Assembly: GCA_938049075.1 (NCBI GenBank)
Contig: CALICZ010000150.1
Span: 1 to 15,534, forward strand
Origin: an uncultured Candidatus Saccharibacteria bacterium
GTDB taxonomy: Bacteria; Patescibacteriota; Saccharimonadia; Saccharimonadales; Saccharimonadaceae
Direction: 5' to 3'
Length of the DNA: 15,534 nucleotides
Of the stretch, positions 7,431-13,988 are shown piece after piece. Under the pieces are notes generated by a model that was not told where the DNA came from, searched no databases, and saw nothing but the letters and a program-made list of their open reading frames with translations. How positions within the stretch are numbered: position 1 is the first letter of the stretch; each line of letters starts with the position of its first letter. The position numbers and the translations under genes are program-made.

Positions 7431-7439
7431 ATTATAGCA
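7431..7439 (-). promoter_or_regulatory. ruvB promoter, leaderless type
   Basis: Minus-strand TGC-TATAAT extended -10, then AAACCT, then the ruvB ATG at 7424. No good -35 at 16-18 bp. Transcription is expected to begin at the start codon. Confidence 0.68.
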
Positions 7440-7492
7440 TTGGTAGTGGGGATAGATTGCATAGCAACCTCATCATATGGTTTACTATACTC

Positions 7493-7840
7493 ATGCATAC
7501 TGTCATACTTGTCATCACGACCCTATCATCCATTACAACGATCATCGCTGCAATTATTGCACTCATCAAGCCTGGTATGATGAGCCGCTCAGTGACCATC
7601 ACTCATGGCGAGCGATTCTACGCGGCAATGTACGCTTCTCGAGCACTGCCACTGGGGTTACTTACGGTAGTTGCTCCATTTACGTTTAATGGTTCTGCGC
7701 TGCAGCTTATTTTTGCCGCAGCAAGCTTAGCACAAATTGGCGATGTTGTTATTGGGTTCAAAAAACAAGAGTGGGGTATGGTAATTGCACCGGCTATATT
7801 GGCTGTTATATACCTTGCAGCGGCATGGTTCCTTGCTTAG
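7493..7840 (+). CDS. Small integral membrane protein, four predicted helices
   Basis: A 115-residue hydrophobic protein that I cannot name firmly. Predicted membrane segments are at ~2-26, ~50-66, ~70-86 and ~95-114. Between the first two is a polar motif SRSVTITHGERFYAAMYASR. The arrangement is reminiscent of DUF4267-type small membrane proteins, but this is a loose resemblance. An in-frame TTG at 7457 would add 12 residues. I prefer the ATG at 7493, because TTG would place hydrophobic residues before an already complete first helix. Neither has a Shine-Dalgarno. A weak extended -10 (TGG-TTTACT, 7478-7486) ends 6 nt before the ATG, in line with leaderless neighbours, but its match is poor. 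It is divergent from ruvB, and its TAG stop overlaps the stop of the convergent HIT gene. Confidence 0.72.
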   Translation: MHTVILVITTLSSITTIIAAIIALIKPGMMSRSVTITHGERFYAAMYASRALPLGLLTVVAPFTFNGSALQLIFAAASLAQIGDVVIGFKKQEWGMVIAPAILAVIYLAAAWFLA

Positions 7841-8298
7841 GGTAAGTTCTCTTGCACTGCCAGGACAATCTTGCCAAACAGCTCCTCACTCACACGGTGC
7901 TCACCACTCTCTAGATGCCGTGGCCACTTTGGGTCGGGGAATTCCTCCCCCGCAAAGTGTGTACCGTTAGCATAGCGTGGATAGAGGTGCCAGTGGACGT
8001 GAGTCGATTGCCCAGCCTTAACGGCATTGTTCATCAAGCATTCCCAGTTGCACACGTCTGCGCCAAAGGCCTGGGTAATTGCGCGCTCCATGCTGCGGAT
8101 CACCTCGTGGAGTTCGCGCCAATCGGTCTCATCGAGCTCCCCAAGCGACGACTTATGTTCGCGCAGTGTCACAAACCCCTTGCCAAGATATAGTTGATTG
8201 CGATCGAGCACTGCATTCCACCGATCGGTTTGCAAGACCACCGCCGGGTCATCAGTTGTTTGCTCTGCCACAAATGGGCAAATGTCGCAGTTTTTCAT
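7837..8298 (-). CDS. HIT family protein with zinc-binding Cys pair
   Basis: A 153-residue histidine-triad protein. It begins MKNCDICPF, where Cys4-x2-Cys7 are the usual HIT zinc ligands, and carries the triad HVHWHLYPRY with His100, His102 (expected nucleophile) and His104, preceded by NWECLMNNAVKAGQSTHVH. A Trp stands inside the triad. The Ap4A-hydrolase/HIT type acts on dinucleoside polyphosphates or nucleotidyl adducts; the substrate is not determined by sequence. The start at 8298 is set by a near-perfect Shine-Dalgarno 4 nt upstream; an in-frame ATG at 8349 lies inside the -35 box and cannot be used. It is quite unlike the HIT protein in the recA operon, so these are two family members rather than a recent duplication. 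Ends convergent and overlapping with the small membrane protein. Confidence 0.88.
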   Translation of the reverse strand: MKNCDICPFVAEQTTDDPAVVLQTDRWNAVLDRNQLYLGKGFVTLREHKSSLGELDETDWRELHEVIRSMERAITQAFGADVCNWECLMNNAVKAGQSTHVHWHLYPRYANGTHFAGEEFPDPKWPRHLESGEHRVSEELFGKIVLAVQENLP

Positions 8299-8302
8299 TT
8301 TT

Positions 8303-8312
8303 ATCACCTCCT
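8303..8312 (-). promoter_or_regulatory. Exceptionally strong Shine-Dalgarno of the HIT gene
   Basis: Minus-strand AGGAGGTGAT matches the anti-Shine-Dalgarno of 16S rRNA over ten bases, 4 nt before the ATG. It is the strongest ribosome-binding site in the window and contrasts with the absence of any at the leaderless genes. Confidence 0.85.
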
Positions 8313-8320
8313 CTCGTTTT

Positions 8321-8349
8321 ATTATAAGCGAGGAGATAGTTGTTGTCAT
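8321..8349 (-). promoter_or_regulatory. Promoter of the second HIT gene
   Basis: Minus-strand ATGACA (8349-8344; 5 of 6 matches to TTGACA), 17-bp spacer, TATAAT (8326-8321). The predicted leader is ~16-17 nt and contains the strong Shine-Dalgarno. Confidence 0.8.
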
Positions 8350-8357
8350 TGTTCTAT

Positions 8358-9101
8358 TTACAAACTAATCTTAGCTGGGCCACGCCATGGGTTATCCATT
8401 TCCATAATGCGCTTAAGGTGAGATGCAAGGGTACCCAATCGTTTTTGGATTTCGTCCTCAGCAATACCAAGTGATTGAAAGTCATTCTTCAACGACTCCA
8501 TATATATTAACAAGAATTTTGCCTCAAATTGCTGGAAGTTCTCCCATGACATATCTGGATGCTCCTCATGATGGAACGCCTCGGCACCGCGCCAGAATGT
8601 CTCCCAATCAGCTGTCATATAGGCCATATCAGCGTGGTGGAGTAGCTTCGCCTCGGGCGTATCACGTTGCTGGAGTGCGGGCACCATAATTGTACCCCTA
8701 ATAGCCCGATCGAGAAAAGCAATCTCACGATCAGTCAGGTCAATATCATTACTCTTGACATCTTCCTTCATGAGCACTATCGCATATTCTTCCTTCGTCG
8801 GGTACGTCTGAGCTGCCTCATCATCGAAGCCAGCATCATGCCAGGCCGCCGCTAAGACAAGGAGTCCCTCTTGCCATGGGCTGATCACACGCGGATAGCT
8901 ATCACTAGGCAAAAGTTCCACAAGCTCGCCAACTGATTGCATCACATCTTTCATGTGCTCAGGATTATGATAAGGTAATTTGGGATAGCGCTCACAAGCA
9001 CGTTTCACCGATCCTTTAAAGGCTCTTACATAATACTCCTTTGACTGGCTAATTGATTCAGGTGCACTATCAACCTGAGAGTTAGGGAATTTATCAAACA
9101 T
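8358..9101 (-). CDS. HD-domain metal-dependent phosphohydrolase
   Basis: A 247-residue soluble protein with an HD-type metal site: YHNPEHMKDV (His45, His49) , AAAWHDAGFDDEAAQ (His88-Asp89), and a later HHADMAYM (His155/156, Asp158). These supply the His...His-Asp...Asp set of the HD superfamily, in the YHNxxH subtype that recalls predicted HD phosphohydrolases. Members hydrolyse phosphate monoesters or diesters of nucleotides; the substrate here is unknown. The helical C-terminus (~170-240) is acidic. The start at 9101 is supported by a consensus promoter whose -10 ends 9 nt upstream. AGGA stands 5 nt before the ATG, but most of it would lie upstream of the expected transcription start, so the leader is only a few nucleotides. 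Stands alone between its promoter and that of the HIT gene. Confidence 0.83.
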   Translation of the reverse strand: MFDKFPNSQVDSAPESISQSKEYYVRAFKGSVKRACERYPKLPYHNPEHMKDVMQSVGELVELLPSDSYPRVISPWQEGLLVLAAAWHDAGFDDEAAQTYPTKEEYAIVLMKEDVKSNDIDLTDREIAFLDRAIRGTIMVPALQQRDTPEAKLLHHADMAYMTADWETFWRGAEAFHHEEHPDMSWENFQQFEAKFLLIYMESLKNDFQSLGIAEDEIQKRLGTLASHLKRIMEMDNPWRGPAKISL

Positions 9102-9110
9102 AGATGTCCT

Positions 9111-9139
9111 ATTATATGGGTAAGTTTATCAGTTGTCAA
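9111..9139 (-). promoter_or_regulatory. Consensus promoter of the HD gene
   Basis: Minus-strand TTGACA (9139-9134), 17-bp spacer, TATAAT (9116-9111): a perfect primary-sigma promoter. The ATG is 9 nt beyond the -10, so the leader is expected to be about 2-4 nt. Confidence 0.88.
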
Positions 9140-9170
9140 CAGAGGTGCCTACACGCCTCAGCTGTGCATA

Positions 9171-9740
9171 TTATAACCGACGAACTTGTTTGCCAGTCGG
9201 CTTGCCAACTCCACGCAGATGCGGTACTGTTGTAGCTACAACAACGCCAGCCGCTATACAGCCTGCGAGGCGCGTCCGCCTTGGATTGCCACGTGCCGTT
9301 ATAATAGCAAAAGCCGCCGTAGTAATATTAGCGGCCCGTTTGTAGCGCCCACCTTTGGTCACCTCACCAGTTTTTGCTAGGTGGTAGGCATTGGCTGCGC
9401 CAGTTGCTGCCTGCCCAAGGGCAACGGCAGCAATTCCCGCTCGCGCCTCAGGGTAGCGCTTGCCTAGCTCATACATCACCCGCACCACAGCGGCTGTGTC
9501 TACCACGCCGTCAGTCACACGGCGCAGTGGCGTATCGTCAAGAATTTGCCCATCAGCAACATCAGCCACCATAAAAGCTGCAAGCGCAGGCCCAATCGGC
9601 TTGCCGTCACGCACCTGCTGTGCAATATATTCTACGCCACCATAGCGCAGGGCCGTCAGTCCCACACTCGCCATTTCTCTTAGGCGAGATATGTGCTGCA
9701 CATCAGGTTTCTCCGAATTTTTCTGTTCAGGATTTTTCAC
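9171..9740 (-). CDS. Degenerate CDP-alcohol phosphotransferase-like membrane protein
   Basis: A 189-residue protein with several Ala/Gly/Val-rich helices (~48-62, ~78-92, ~100-118, ~135-149, ~157-172). Residues 60-81 read D-x2-D-G ... D-x3-D (Asp60, Asp63, Gly64, Asp77, Asp81), with TPLRRVTDGVVD resembling the TPLG-xx-D-xxx-D part of the CDP-alcohol phosphotransferase motif. Against this, the canonical Ala-Arg after DG is missing, the loop is four residues short, and the Gly before the third Asp is Arg73. That family makes phospholipids by transferring phospho-alcohols from CDP-activated donors in the membrane. This one may be a divergent or inactive member, or something else. The start is GTG without a Shine-Dalgarno, 10 nt after a candidate -10. 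The upstream gene ends 40 nt away. Confidence 0.6.
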   Translation of the reverse strand: MKNPEQKNSEKPDVQHISRLREMASVGLTALRYGGVEYIAQQVRDGKPIGPALAAFMVADVADGQILDDTPLRRVTDGVVDTAAVVRVMYELGKRYPEARAGIAAVALGQAATGAANAYHLAKTGEVTKGGRYKRAANITTAAFAIITARGNPRRTRLAGCIAAGVVVATTVPHLRGVGKPTGKQVRRL

Positions 9741-9750
9741 ACCATGTGCT

Positions 9751-9759
9751 AGTATCTCA
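9751..9759 (-). promoter_or_regulatory. Candidate promoter of the CDP-alcohol phosphotransferase-like gene
   Basis: Minus-strand TGA-GATACT, an imperfect extended -10, ends 10 nt before the GTG start. No good -35. Read-through from the upstream operon is an alternative. Confidence 0.4.
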
Positions 9760-9780
9760 TATTTTTTGCGTTATTCCTAA

Positions 9781-10200
9781 TCAATGATCAAGGTCAGCAA
9801 TAATTTCATCTACCGAGTCACACAAGCGAATCGAGGGATGGAAATAAAAGATTGTTGCATGCCTGCGTTGACCCAATAGATAAATTCGTGGTGAACCAGT
9901 GGTGGTATTGAGTGCAAGCGCTCCACCCAGCTCGACATACATGCCCTTACCTGCTTTTTCATTATCGGTGCAGATAACGTAGACGTCGCTCTCAGTTACA
10001 CCATTCATGTCATTTGTGGCACGGCGTGCTGACTCTGCTGCTTGATCGAACTTCGTCTGCTGACCAGCCAACATCTTACTGCCGCCTTCGTTGCGCGTCC
10101 AATCATGAGTAATCTCATGCCCAGCCGCCACCAACGCTGCCTGCACTTGCTGCACTACAGGAATATCACCAATCTGTCCTGACACAAATACTTTTGCCAT
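9781..10200 (-). CDS. Nucleoside 2-deoxyribosyltransferase-like protein
   Basis: A 139-residue Rossmann-like protein. It begins MAKVFVSGQIGD, then GHEITHDWTRNEG (~27-39), then ESDVYVICTDNEKAGKGMYVELGGALAL (~70-97). The last stretch is the nucleoside 2-deoxyribosyltransferase pattern, in which an Asp-containing strand precedes Gly-x-x-x-E-x-G-x-A; Glu90 would be the catalytic nucleophile. Enzymes of this fold exchange bases on deoxynucleosides or hydrolyse the glycosidic bond of nucleotides, in salvage or pool cleaning. Which one applies here is not visible. AGAGGAG lies 6 nt upstream of the ATG, and ruvA ends 22 nt before, so it is probably the last gene of the PBP1-ruvA operon. The stop is TGA. 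Confidence 0.75.
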   Translation of the reverse strand: MAKVFVSGQIGDIPVVQQVQAALVAAGHEITHDWTRNEGGSKMLAGQQTKFDQAAESARRATNDMNGVTESDVYVICTDNEKAGKGMYVELGGALALNTTTGSPRIYLLGQRRHATIFYFHPSIRLCDSVDEIIADLDH

Positions 10201-10222
10201 CCCGTCTCCTCTCTTTATATTG

Positions 10223-10798
10223 TTACTGTTTCAAAGCCATTGTCACTCGCTGTGCTGTGGGCAAGCTCGTATCGACATGAGCAAGTGCTTTGGTGGCATC
10301 TGCCAACGTATAGCCCAGCGCAACCAACGCTTCGAGTGCTTCGTCGTTTGTATCAAGCTCCACCTGCATAGGCGCGTCGTGAGTAGCATAGTACGTCGGC
10401 ACACCCACCTTATCTCGCAGGTCTACCACCACACGCTCAGCAGTCTTTTTGCCCACCCCACTGGCTTTTTGGATAAAGGCCGCATCGGCATTGGCTAAGG
10501 CATTACGCACCTGCTCAGCCTCAGCAAGGCTGAGGATAGCCAGTGCCGCCTTGGGACCTACGCCTTGCACAGTGATGAGCAGCTCAAACAGTTTCTTGGC
10601 TGCCCGTGACGAAAAGCCAAACAGCTCCTGAGCTTGCTCCCGGATATGGTGATATGTATAGAGTTTAACTGTCTCACCAAGCTGCATCGCATCATAATCA
10701 TGTGCTGCGACCGCTATTTCGTAGCCAACCCCCTGCACGTCAATGATGACACTACCCGCAAACTTCTCATCAACTTGGCCAGCAATATGAGCAATCAC
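10223..10798 (-). CDS. ruvA: RuvA, Holliday junction DNA-binding subunit
   Basis: A 191-residue RuvA of usual length. The N-terminal OB-fold (residues 1-~64) starts MIAHIAGQV and contains VDVQGVGYEI-like sequence (IDVQGVGYEIAV). Two helix-hairpin-helix motifs follow: ITVQGVGPKAALAIL (~75-89) and IQKASGVGKKTAERVVVDL (~109-127). The flexible linker at ~130-148 leads to a C-terminal RuvB-binding domain (EALEALVALGYTLADATKAL). RuvA tetramers hold the Holliday junction in square-planar form and load RuvB. The start is GTG, confirmed by the conserved MIAHIAG N-terminus; GAGGA lies ~10 nt upstream. It begins 25 nt after the PBP1 stop and is probably cotranscribed with it, an unusual partner: many bacteria pair ruvA with ruvB or ruvC. 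Confidence 0.96.
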   Translation of the reverse strand: MIAHIAGQVDEKFAGSVIIDVQGVGYEIAVAAHDYDAMQLGETVKLYTYHHIREQAQELFGFSSRAAKKLFELLITVQGVGPKAALAILSLAEAEQVRNALANADAAFIQKASGVGKKTAERVVVDLRDKVGVPTYYATHDAPMQVELDTNDEALEALVALGYTLADATKALAHVDTSLPTAQRVTMALKQ

Positions 10799-10823
10799 GC
10801 GTTGTCTATCCTCACAATCTCAT

Positions 10824-13355
10824 CTAGAAATAGTTGTAGTTATTATTATTGCCACCACCGGTATTGTTCCGACCACTCTGTCCAGAATTGCCATCACCAC
10901 TGGTACCACCCGTACCAGAGTTACCCCCGCTGGTCCCTCCAGTATTTCCATTGTTGTTACCTGTATTATTGCGACGGCGTGTACCACCAGTTATATTACC
11001 CGAGTTGTTGTCACTATCATCATCGTCCGTACTACCAGAACTACCACTGCTGCTTGACCGACAGCTCGCGATATTCTTCGAGTAGCGGCTACTGTCAAAG
11101 TCTTTTTCGTCGATAGTAATGATGCGTTTTTGCTCAACGTCACAGACGCGGATTTGCTGTTTCGTCGTGGAGCAGTCCGAACTGTTCTTCGAGTACTTCG
11201 TGCTGTCGAAGTCATCTTCGTAGATAGACTCCATCTTTTTATCACTGAGATTACAAACTTGGATCTTGGTACGCACAACATTACATTGCTTGGTTGGCAA
11301 TGCGCCAGTTAGGAAGTATTCTTTGTATGTCCCCTTGGCATTCTCAGTAGTAGCCAAGCCACCGTCGCTCGTACAGACCGAGCGCTGCACAACACCACTT
11401 GGTACAGGGAATTGGGTATTCGACTGGCCTGCTAAGAGTTTCGTCATTGTGTTGCGCCAGATTGGCCCTGCCATGTCTGAGCCACCGTAGTCCATTGGTG
11501 TATTGTTATTATTACCAACCCAAACGCCAACGGCATACTCTGGGTTATAGCCAATCGTCCACGCATCTTTGTTATCATTCGTCGTTCCTGTCTTGACAGC
11601 CGCAGTGTGGCCAGGCACCGTGAGGCTCGAGCCAAACACACTCGCTCGTGCCGAGTTGTCCGATAGGATGTTTGAGATCAAGTAGGCCCCGCCTTCGCTA
11701 ATTGCCCGCTTGCTTGTTGCGTTGGGCCAACTAACTTTCTTGTTGTATTTGTCATTAACCTGCTCAATGAGCCCCAGTTCAAATTGCTGCCCTTGGTTGC
11801 CAAATGCTGCATAGGCATTAGTCATTTGCGTTAGCGATGCCTCACCCGAGCCAAGTGCGAGAGACAAACCATTCTTCTCACCTGTTGCTTGAGTAATCGA
11901 CGAGATACCAAGATTGTTAGCCGTTTGAACCGACTTACTAATACCAAACTTCTTCATGATCTCCACGCTCGGGATATTGAGCGACCAGCTAATTGCTCGA
12001 CGCGTCGTCACACTCCCGTGCCAACGTTTGTCAGCGTTGAGCGGTTGGTAGCCACCGCCAAAGTCAGTTGGCTTATCTTGGAAAATTGTCGCTGGTGTAA
12101 TAACCCCCTCGGCTAGTGCCCCGGCATAGTAGATCGGCTTGAAGCTACTGCCTGGCTGGCGCGGTGTCGTTGCCATATTGACATTACCCCACTGCGGGTT
12201 GTTGTAGTCAGCACTACCCACCAGTGCGCGCACCCGACCTGTCTTAACGTCTATTACAACACCGCTTGCATTCGTCCCACCACGGTTATTGAGGTATGGA
12301 ATCTGCTTGGAGACGTTATTGATCAGCATCTGCTGAGTATCCATATTAAGTGTTGTTTTCACCTGGTAGCCCGAGCGCATTAACTTATCATACGCATTTT
12401 TATCTTCCGCACTGTATAGTTTCTGTTTGAGTTGGTTTATAACCATCTGGGCAAAGTGTGGCGCAATCGACTTAACGGTATTTGCGGTCGATGCATACGA
12501 GAGCTGCTGCGCATACGCTGCGTCTTTTTGCTCATTAGTGATAGCACCCACGTCAACCATGCGGCCGAGCACTGTCTTTTGGCGCTGCTTAGCCAATTCT
12601 GGACTACCACTGATTGGCGAGTAAGCGGTTGGGGCTGGCAGCACACCAACAAGCATAGCGCTCTCAGCCAACGTGAGGTCCTTTGGTGCTTTACCAAAGT
12701 AAATCTTGGCTGCCTCCTCGATACCAAATGAGTCTTCACCATAGTACACAGAGTTGAGATACATCTCGAGGATTTGGTCCTTCGTATAATTCTGCTCGAT
12801 CGCTAGTGCCACAAACAGCTCTTGGTACTTACGCATAAAAGTCTGCTCGCTTGTGAGAACAGTGTTCTTGGCGAGCTGCTGCGTAATGGTCGAGCCGCCG
12901 CCATGGCGCTGGAAGGCTGCCCGGAAGATACCAATTAGACTGAACCCAGGGTGTTTATAGAAGTCTTTATCCTCACTAGCCAGCAGCGCATTTTTCATAC
13001 TGTCAGAGATGTCAGCCAGCTTCACCATATTGCGGTGCTGGGCTCGCCCCACACTATAGAGTGGCTTGTTGTTGACATCATTGAGCACGATACCAGTATT
13101 GTTACGGTTCATCAGCCGCTCTTGGTCAGAAATATCACGTGCATAATATAGGTATGTCAAAATCGGCACAATCAGCAAAAACAGCAAAATCGGCGTCAGA
13201 ATCACCATCGCCTTTTTCTTTTTGCTCATATTCCAAAACCACAAGAAATGCTTATGCTCGCGTCTTCGGCGCGGTGGTTTCGACTGGCGAACCTCTCCAA
13301 AGTTGGCATATCTGCCCATCCGGGCTGGTTGTTGTCTTCCTCGAGGTAGTTGCAT
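10824..13355 (-). CDS. Class A penicillin-binding protein (glycosyltransferase-transpeptidase)
   Basis: An 843-residue bifunctional peptidoglycan synthase. A basic cytoplasmic tail (1-48) precedes one membrane anchor (~49-71). The GT51 domain shows LLASEDKDFYKHPG (catalytic Glu128), GGGSTITQQLAKN (152-164) and RKYQELFVALAIEQNYTKDQ. The transpeptidase domain has SSFK (Ser403 nucleophile, Lys406), SLN (458-460) and KTG (588-590). It therefore has all motifs needed to polymerise glycan strands and crosslink peptides outside the membrane. After ~650 come a Cys-flanked segment (Cys661-Cys691), two 37-residue repeats each with a Cys pair, and a disordered Gly/Asn/Ser/Thr tail (766-843). Starts at an ATG with no Shine-Dalgarno, 6 nt after an extended -10; ruvA and a deoxyribosyltransferase-like gene follow in the same operon. 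Confidence 0.95.
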   Translation of the reverse strand: MQLPRGRQQPARMGRYANFGEVRQSKPPRRRREHKHFLWFWNMSKKKKAMVILTPILLFLLIVPILTYLYYARDISDQERLMNRNNTGIVLNDVNNKPLYSVGRAQHRNMVKLADISDSMKNALLASEDKDFYKHPGFSLIGIFRAAFQRHGGGSTITQQLAKNTVLTSEQTFMRKYQELFVALAIEQNYTKDQILEMYLNSVYYGEDSFGIEEAAKIYFGKAPKDLTLAESAMLVGVLPAPTAYSPISGSPELAKQRQKTVLGRMVDVGAITNEQKDAAYAQQLSYASTANTVKSIAPHFAQMVINQLKQKLYSAEDKNAYDKLMRSGYQVKTTLNMDTQQMLINNVSKQIPYLNNRGGTNASGVVIDVKTGRVRALVGSADYNNPQWGNVNMATTPRQPGSSFKPIYYAGALAEGVITPATIFQDKPTDFGGGYQPLNADKRWHGSVTTRRAISWSLNIPSVEIMKKFGISKSVQTANNLGISSITQATGEKNGLSLALGSGEASLTQMTNAYAAFGNQGQQFELGLIEQVNDKYNKKVSWPNATSKRAISEGGAYLISNILSDNSARASVFGSSLTVPGHTAAVKTGTTNDNKDAWTIGYNPEYAVGVWVGNNNNTPMDYGGSDMAGPIWRNTMTKLLAGQSNTQFPVPSGVVQRSVCTSDGGLATTENAKGTYKEYFLTGALPTKQCNVVRTKIQVCNLSDKKMESIYEDDFDSTKYSKNSSDCSTTKQQIRVCDVEQKRIITIDEKDFDSSRYSKNIASCRSSSSGSSGSTDDDDSDNNSGNITGGTRRRNNTGNNNGNTGGTSGGNSGTGGTSGDGNSGQSGRNNTGGGNNNNYNYF
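11061..11264 (-). repeat. Two 37-residue Cys-paired repeats in the PBP1 C-terminus
   Basis: Coding repeat covering PBP1 residues 698-765. Both units follow I-x-V-C-(x)-...-DFDS-(T/S)-(K/R)-YSKN-x3-C, with the two Cys exactly 27 residues apart in each (701/728 and 738/765). DNA identity between the units is clearly lower than protein similarity, so the duplication is old or under selection. Confidence 0.8.
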
Positions 13356-13361
13356 AGTTTA

Positions 13362-13370
13362 ATTATACCA
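13362..13370 (-). promoter_or_regulatory. PBP1 promoter, leaderless type
   Basis: Minus-strand TGG-TATAAT extended -10, then TAAACT, then the PBP1 ATG at 13355. GGTACA at a 17-bp spacing is a poor -35. The rest of 13371-13505 shows no gene or terminator. Confidence 0.66.
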
Positions 13371-13505
13371 TCGTTCTGGCGCAATGTACCGAAAACACCA
13401 ATCTTAGCGCTTTTCTCTTCCTCATCCCTGATATAGCACACACTCTTGTTACAGTTAGAGAGCCGTTTTTACTGACACAGATACAGAAGTTTACTTTCCA
13501 ACCAG

Positions 13506-13982
13506 TTAGCTCTGCCGCGTCATAAACGCTGCCATAATCGCTGCCGCGAGAGCATCTGCACAGTCGTCTGGCTTGGGTACCGTCTGAAGGCCTAGTTGGA
13601 GCCGCACCATCTCTTGCACTTGCTTTTTATCTGCTTTGCCATAGCCAGTGATTGTCTGCTTGATCTGGAGTGGTGTATATTCCTCAATCCGCAGTCCTGC
13701 CCGCTGGCCAGTCAGCAGCGCTACGCCACGTGCTTCGGCTACGCTCATAGCGGTAGTTATATTACGCGTAAAAAAGAGTTTCTCGATCGCCATCATTGTG
13801 GGCCGTGTCTCTGCAATAATACTCGTCAGGCTATCGAATATCTCACCAAGACGCTCTGGTATTGGAGTATGTGCTGGCGTTGTAATGACACCAGCCGTAA
13901 CGAGTCGCGTTGCACCACCATGAGCGTCAATGACGCCAAAGCCAAGGATGCCAGTGCCCGGGTCTATACCAATGATTCGCAT
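13506..13982 (-). CDS. ruvC: RuvC, Holliday junction resolvase
   Basis: A 158-residue RuvC endonuclease, which cuts Holliday junctions held by RuvAB. The N-terminus MRIIGIDPGTGILGFGVID carries the first catalytic Asp7; Glu67 lies in MMAIEKLFF; the third and fourth acidic residues are Asp140 and Asp143 in KPDDCADALAAAI. The DNA-contacting GYGKADKKQVQEMV segment is at ~113-126. All four active-site acids are present. The start at 13982 is fixed by the conserved MRIIGIDPG. The frame stays open 29 codons upstream, but that extension crosses the promoter. A TATACT box ends 6 nt before the ATG and there is no Shine-Dalgarno, so it is predicted to be leaderless. It is followed by PBP1, which has its own promoter. 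Confidence 0.96.
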   Translation of the reverse strand: MRIIGIDPGTGILGFGVIDAHGGATRLVTAGVITTPAHTPIPERLGEIFDSLTSIIAETRPTMMAIEKLFFTRNITTAMSVAEARGVALLTGQRAGLRIEEYTPLQIKQTITGYGKADKKQVQEMVRLQLGLQTVPKPDDCADALAAAIMAAFMTRQS

Positions 13983-13988
13983 GATGCT

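Noticed and set aside
8299..8349. N-terminal extension of the second HIT gene from an ATG at 8349
   Set aside because: That ATG overlaps the -35 element. The ATG at 8298 has the strong Shine-Dalgarno and gives the usual HIT N-terminus.
9140..9170. Terminator after the CDP-alcohol phosphotransferase-like gene (GAGG...CCTC hairpin)
   Set aside because: The stem is only 4 bp with a bulge and has no T-run. The region is better explained as lying just upstream of the HD gene's -35.
433..10200. Alternative genetic code with UGA as glycine (Gracilibacteria type)
   Set aside because: recX, the RBBP9-like gene and the deoxyribosyltransferase-like gene all end at TGA at the expected protein length, and conserved proteins contain no in-frame TGA.
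10849..11085. Pro/Leu-rich ORF antisense to the PBP1 tail
   Set aside because: It is the mirror of the Gly/Asn/Ser-rich low-complexity coding sequence and has no start signals.
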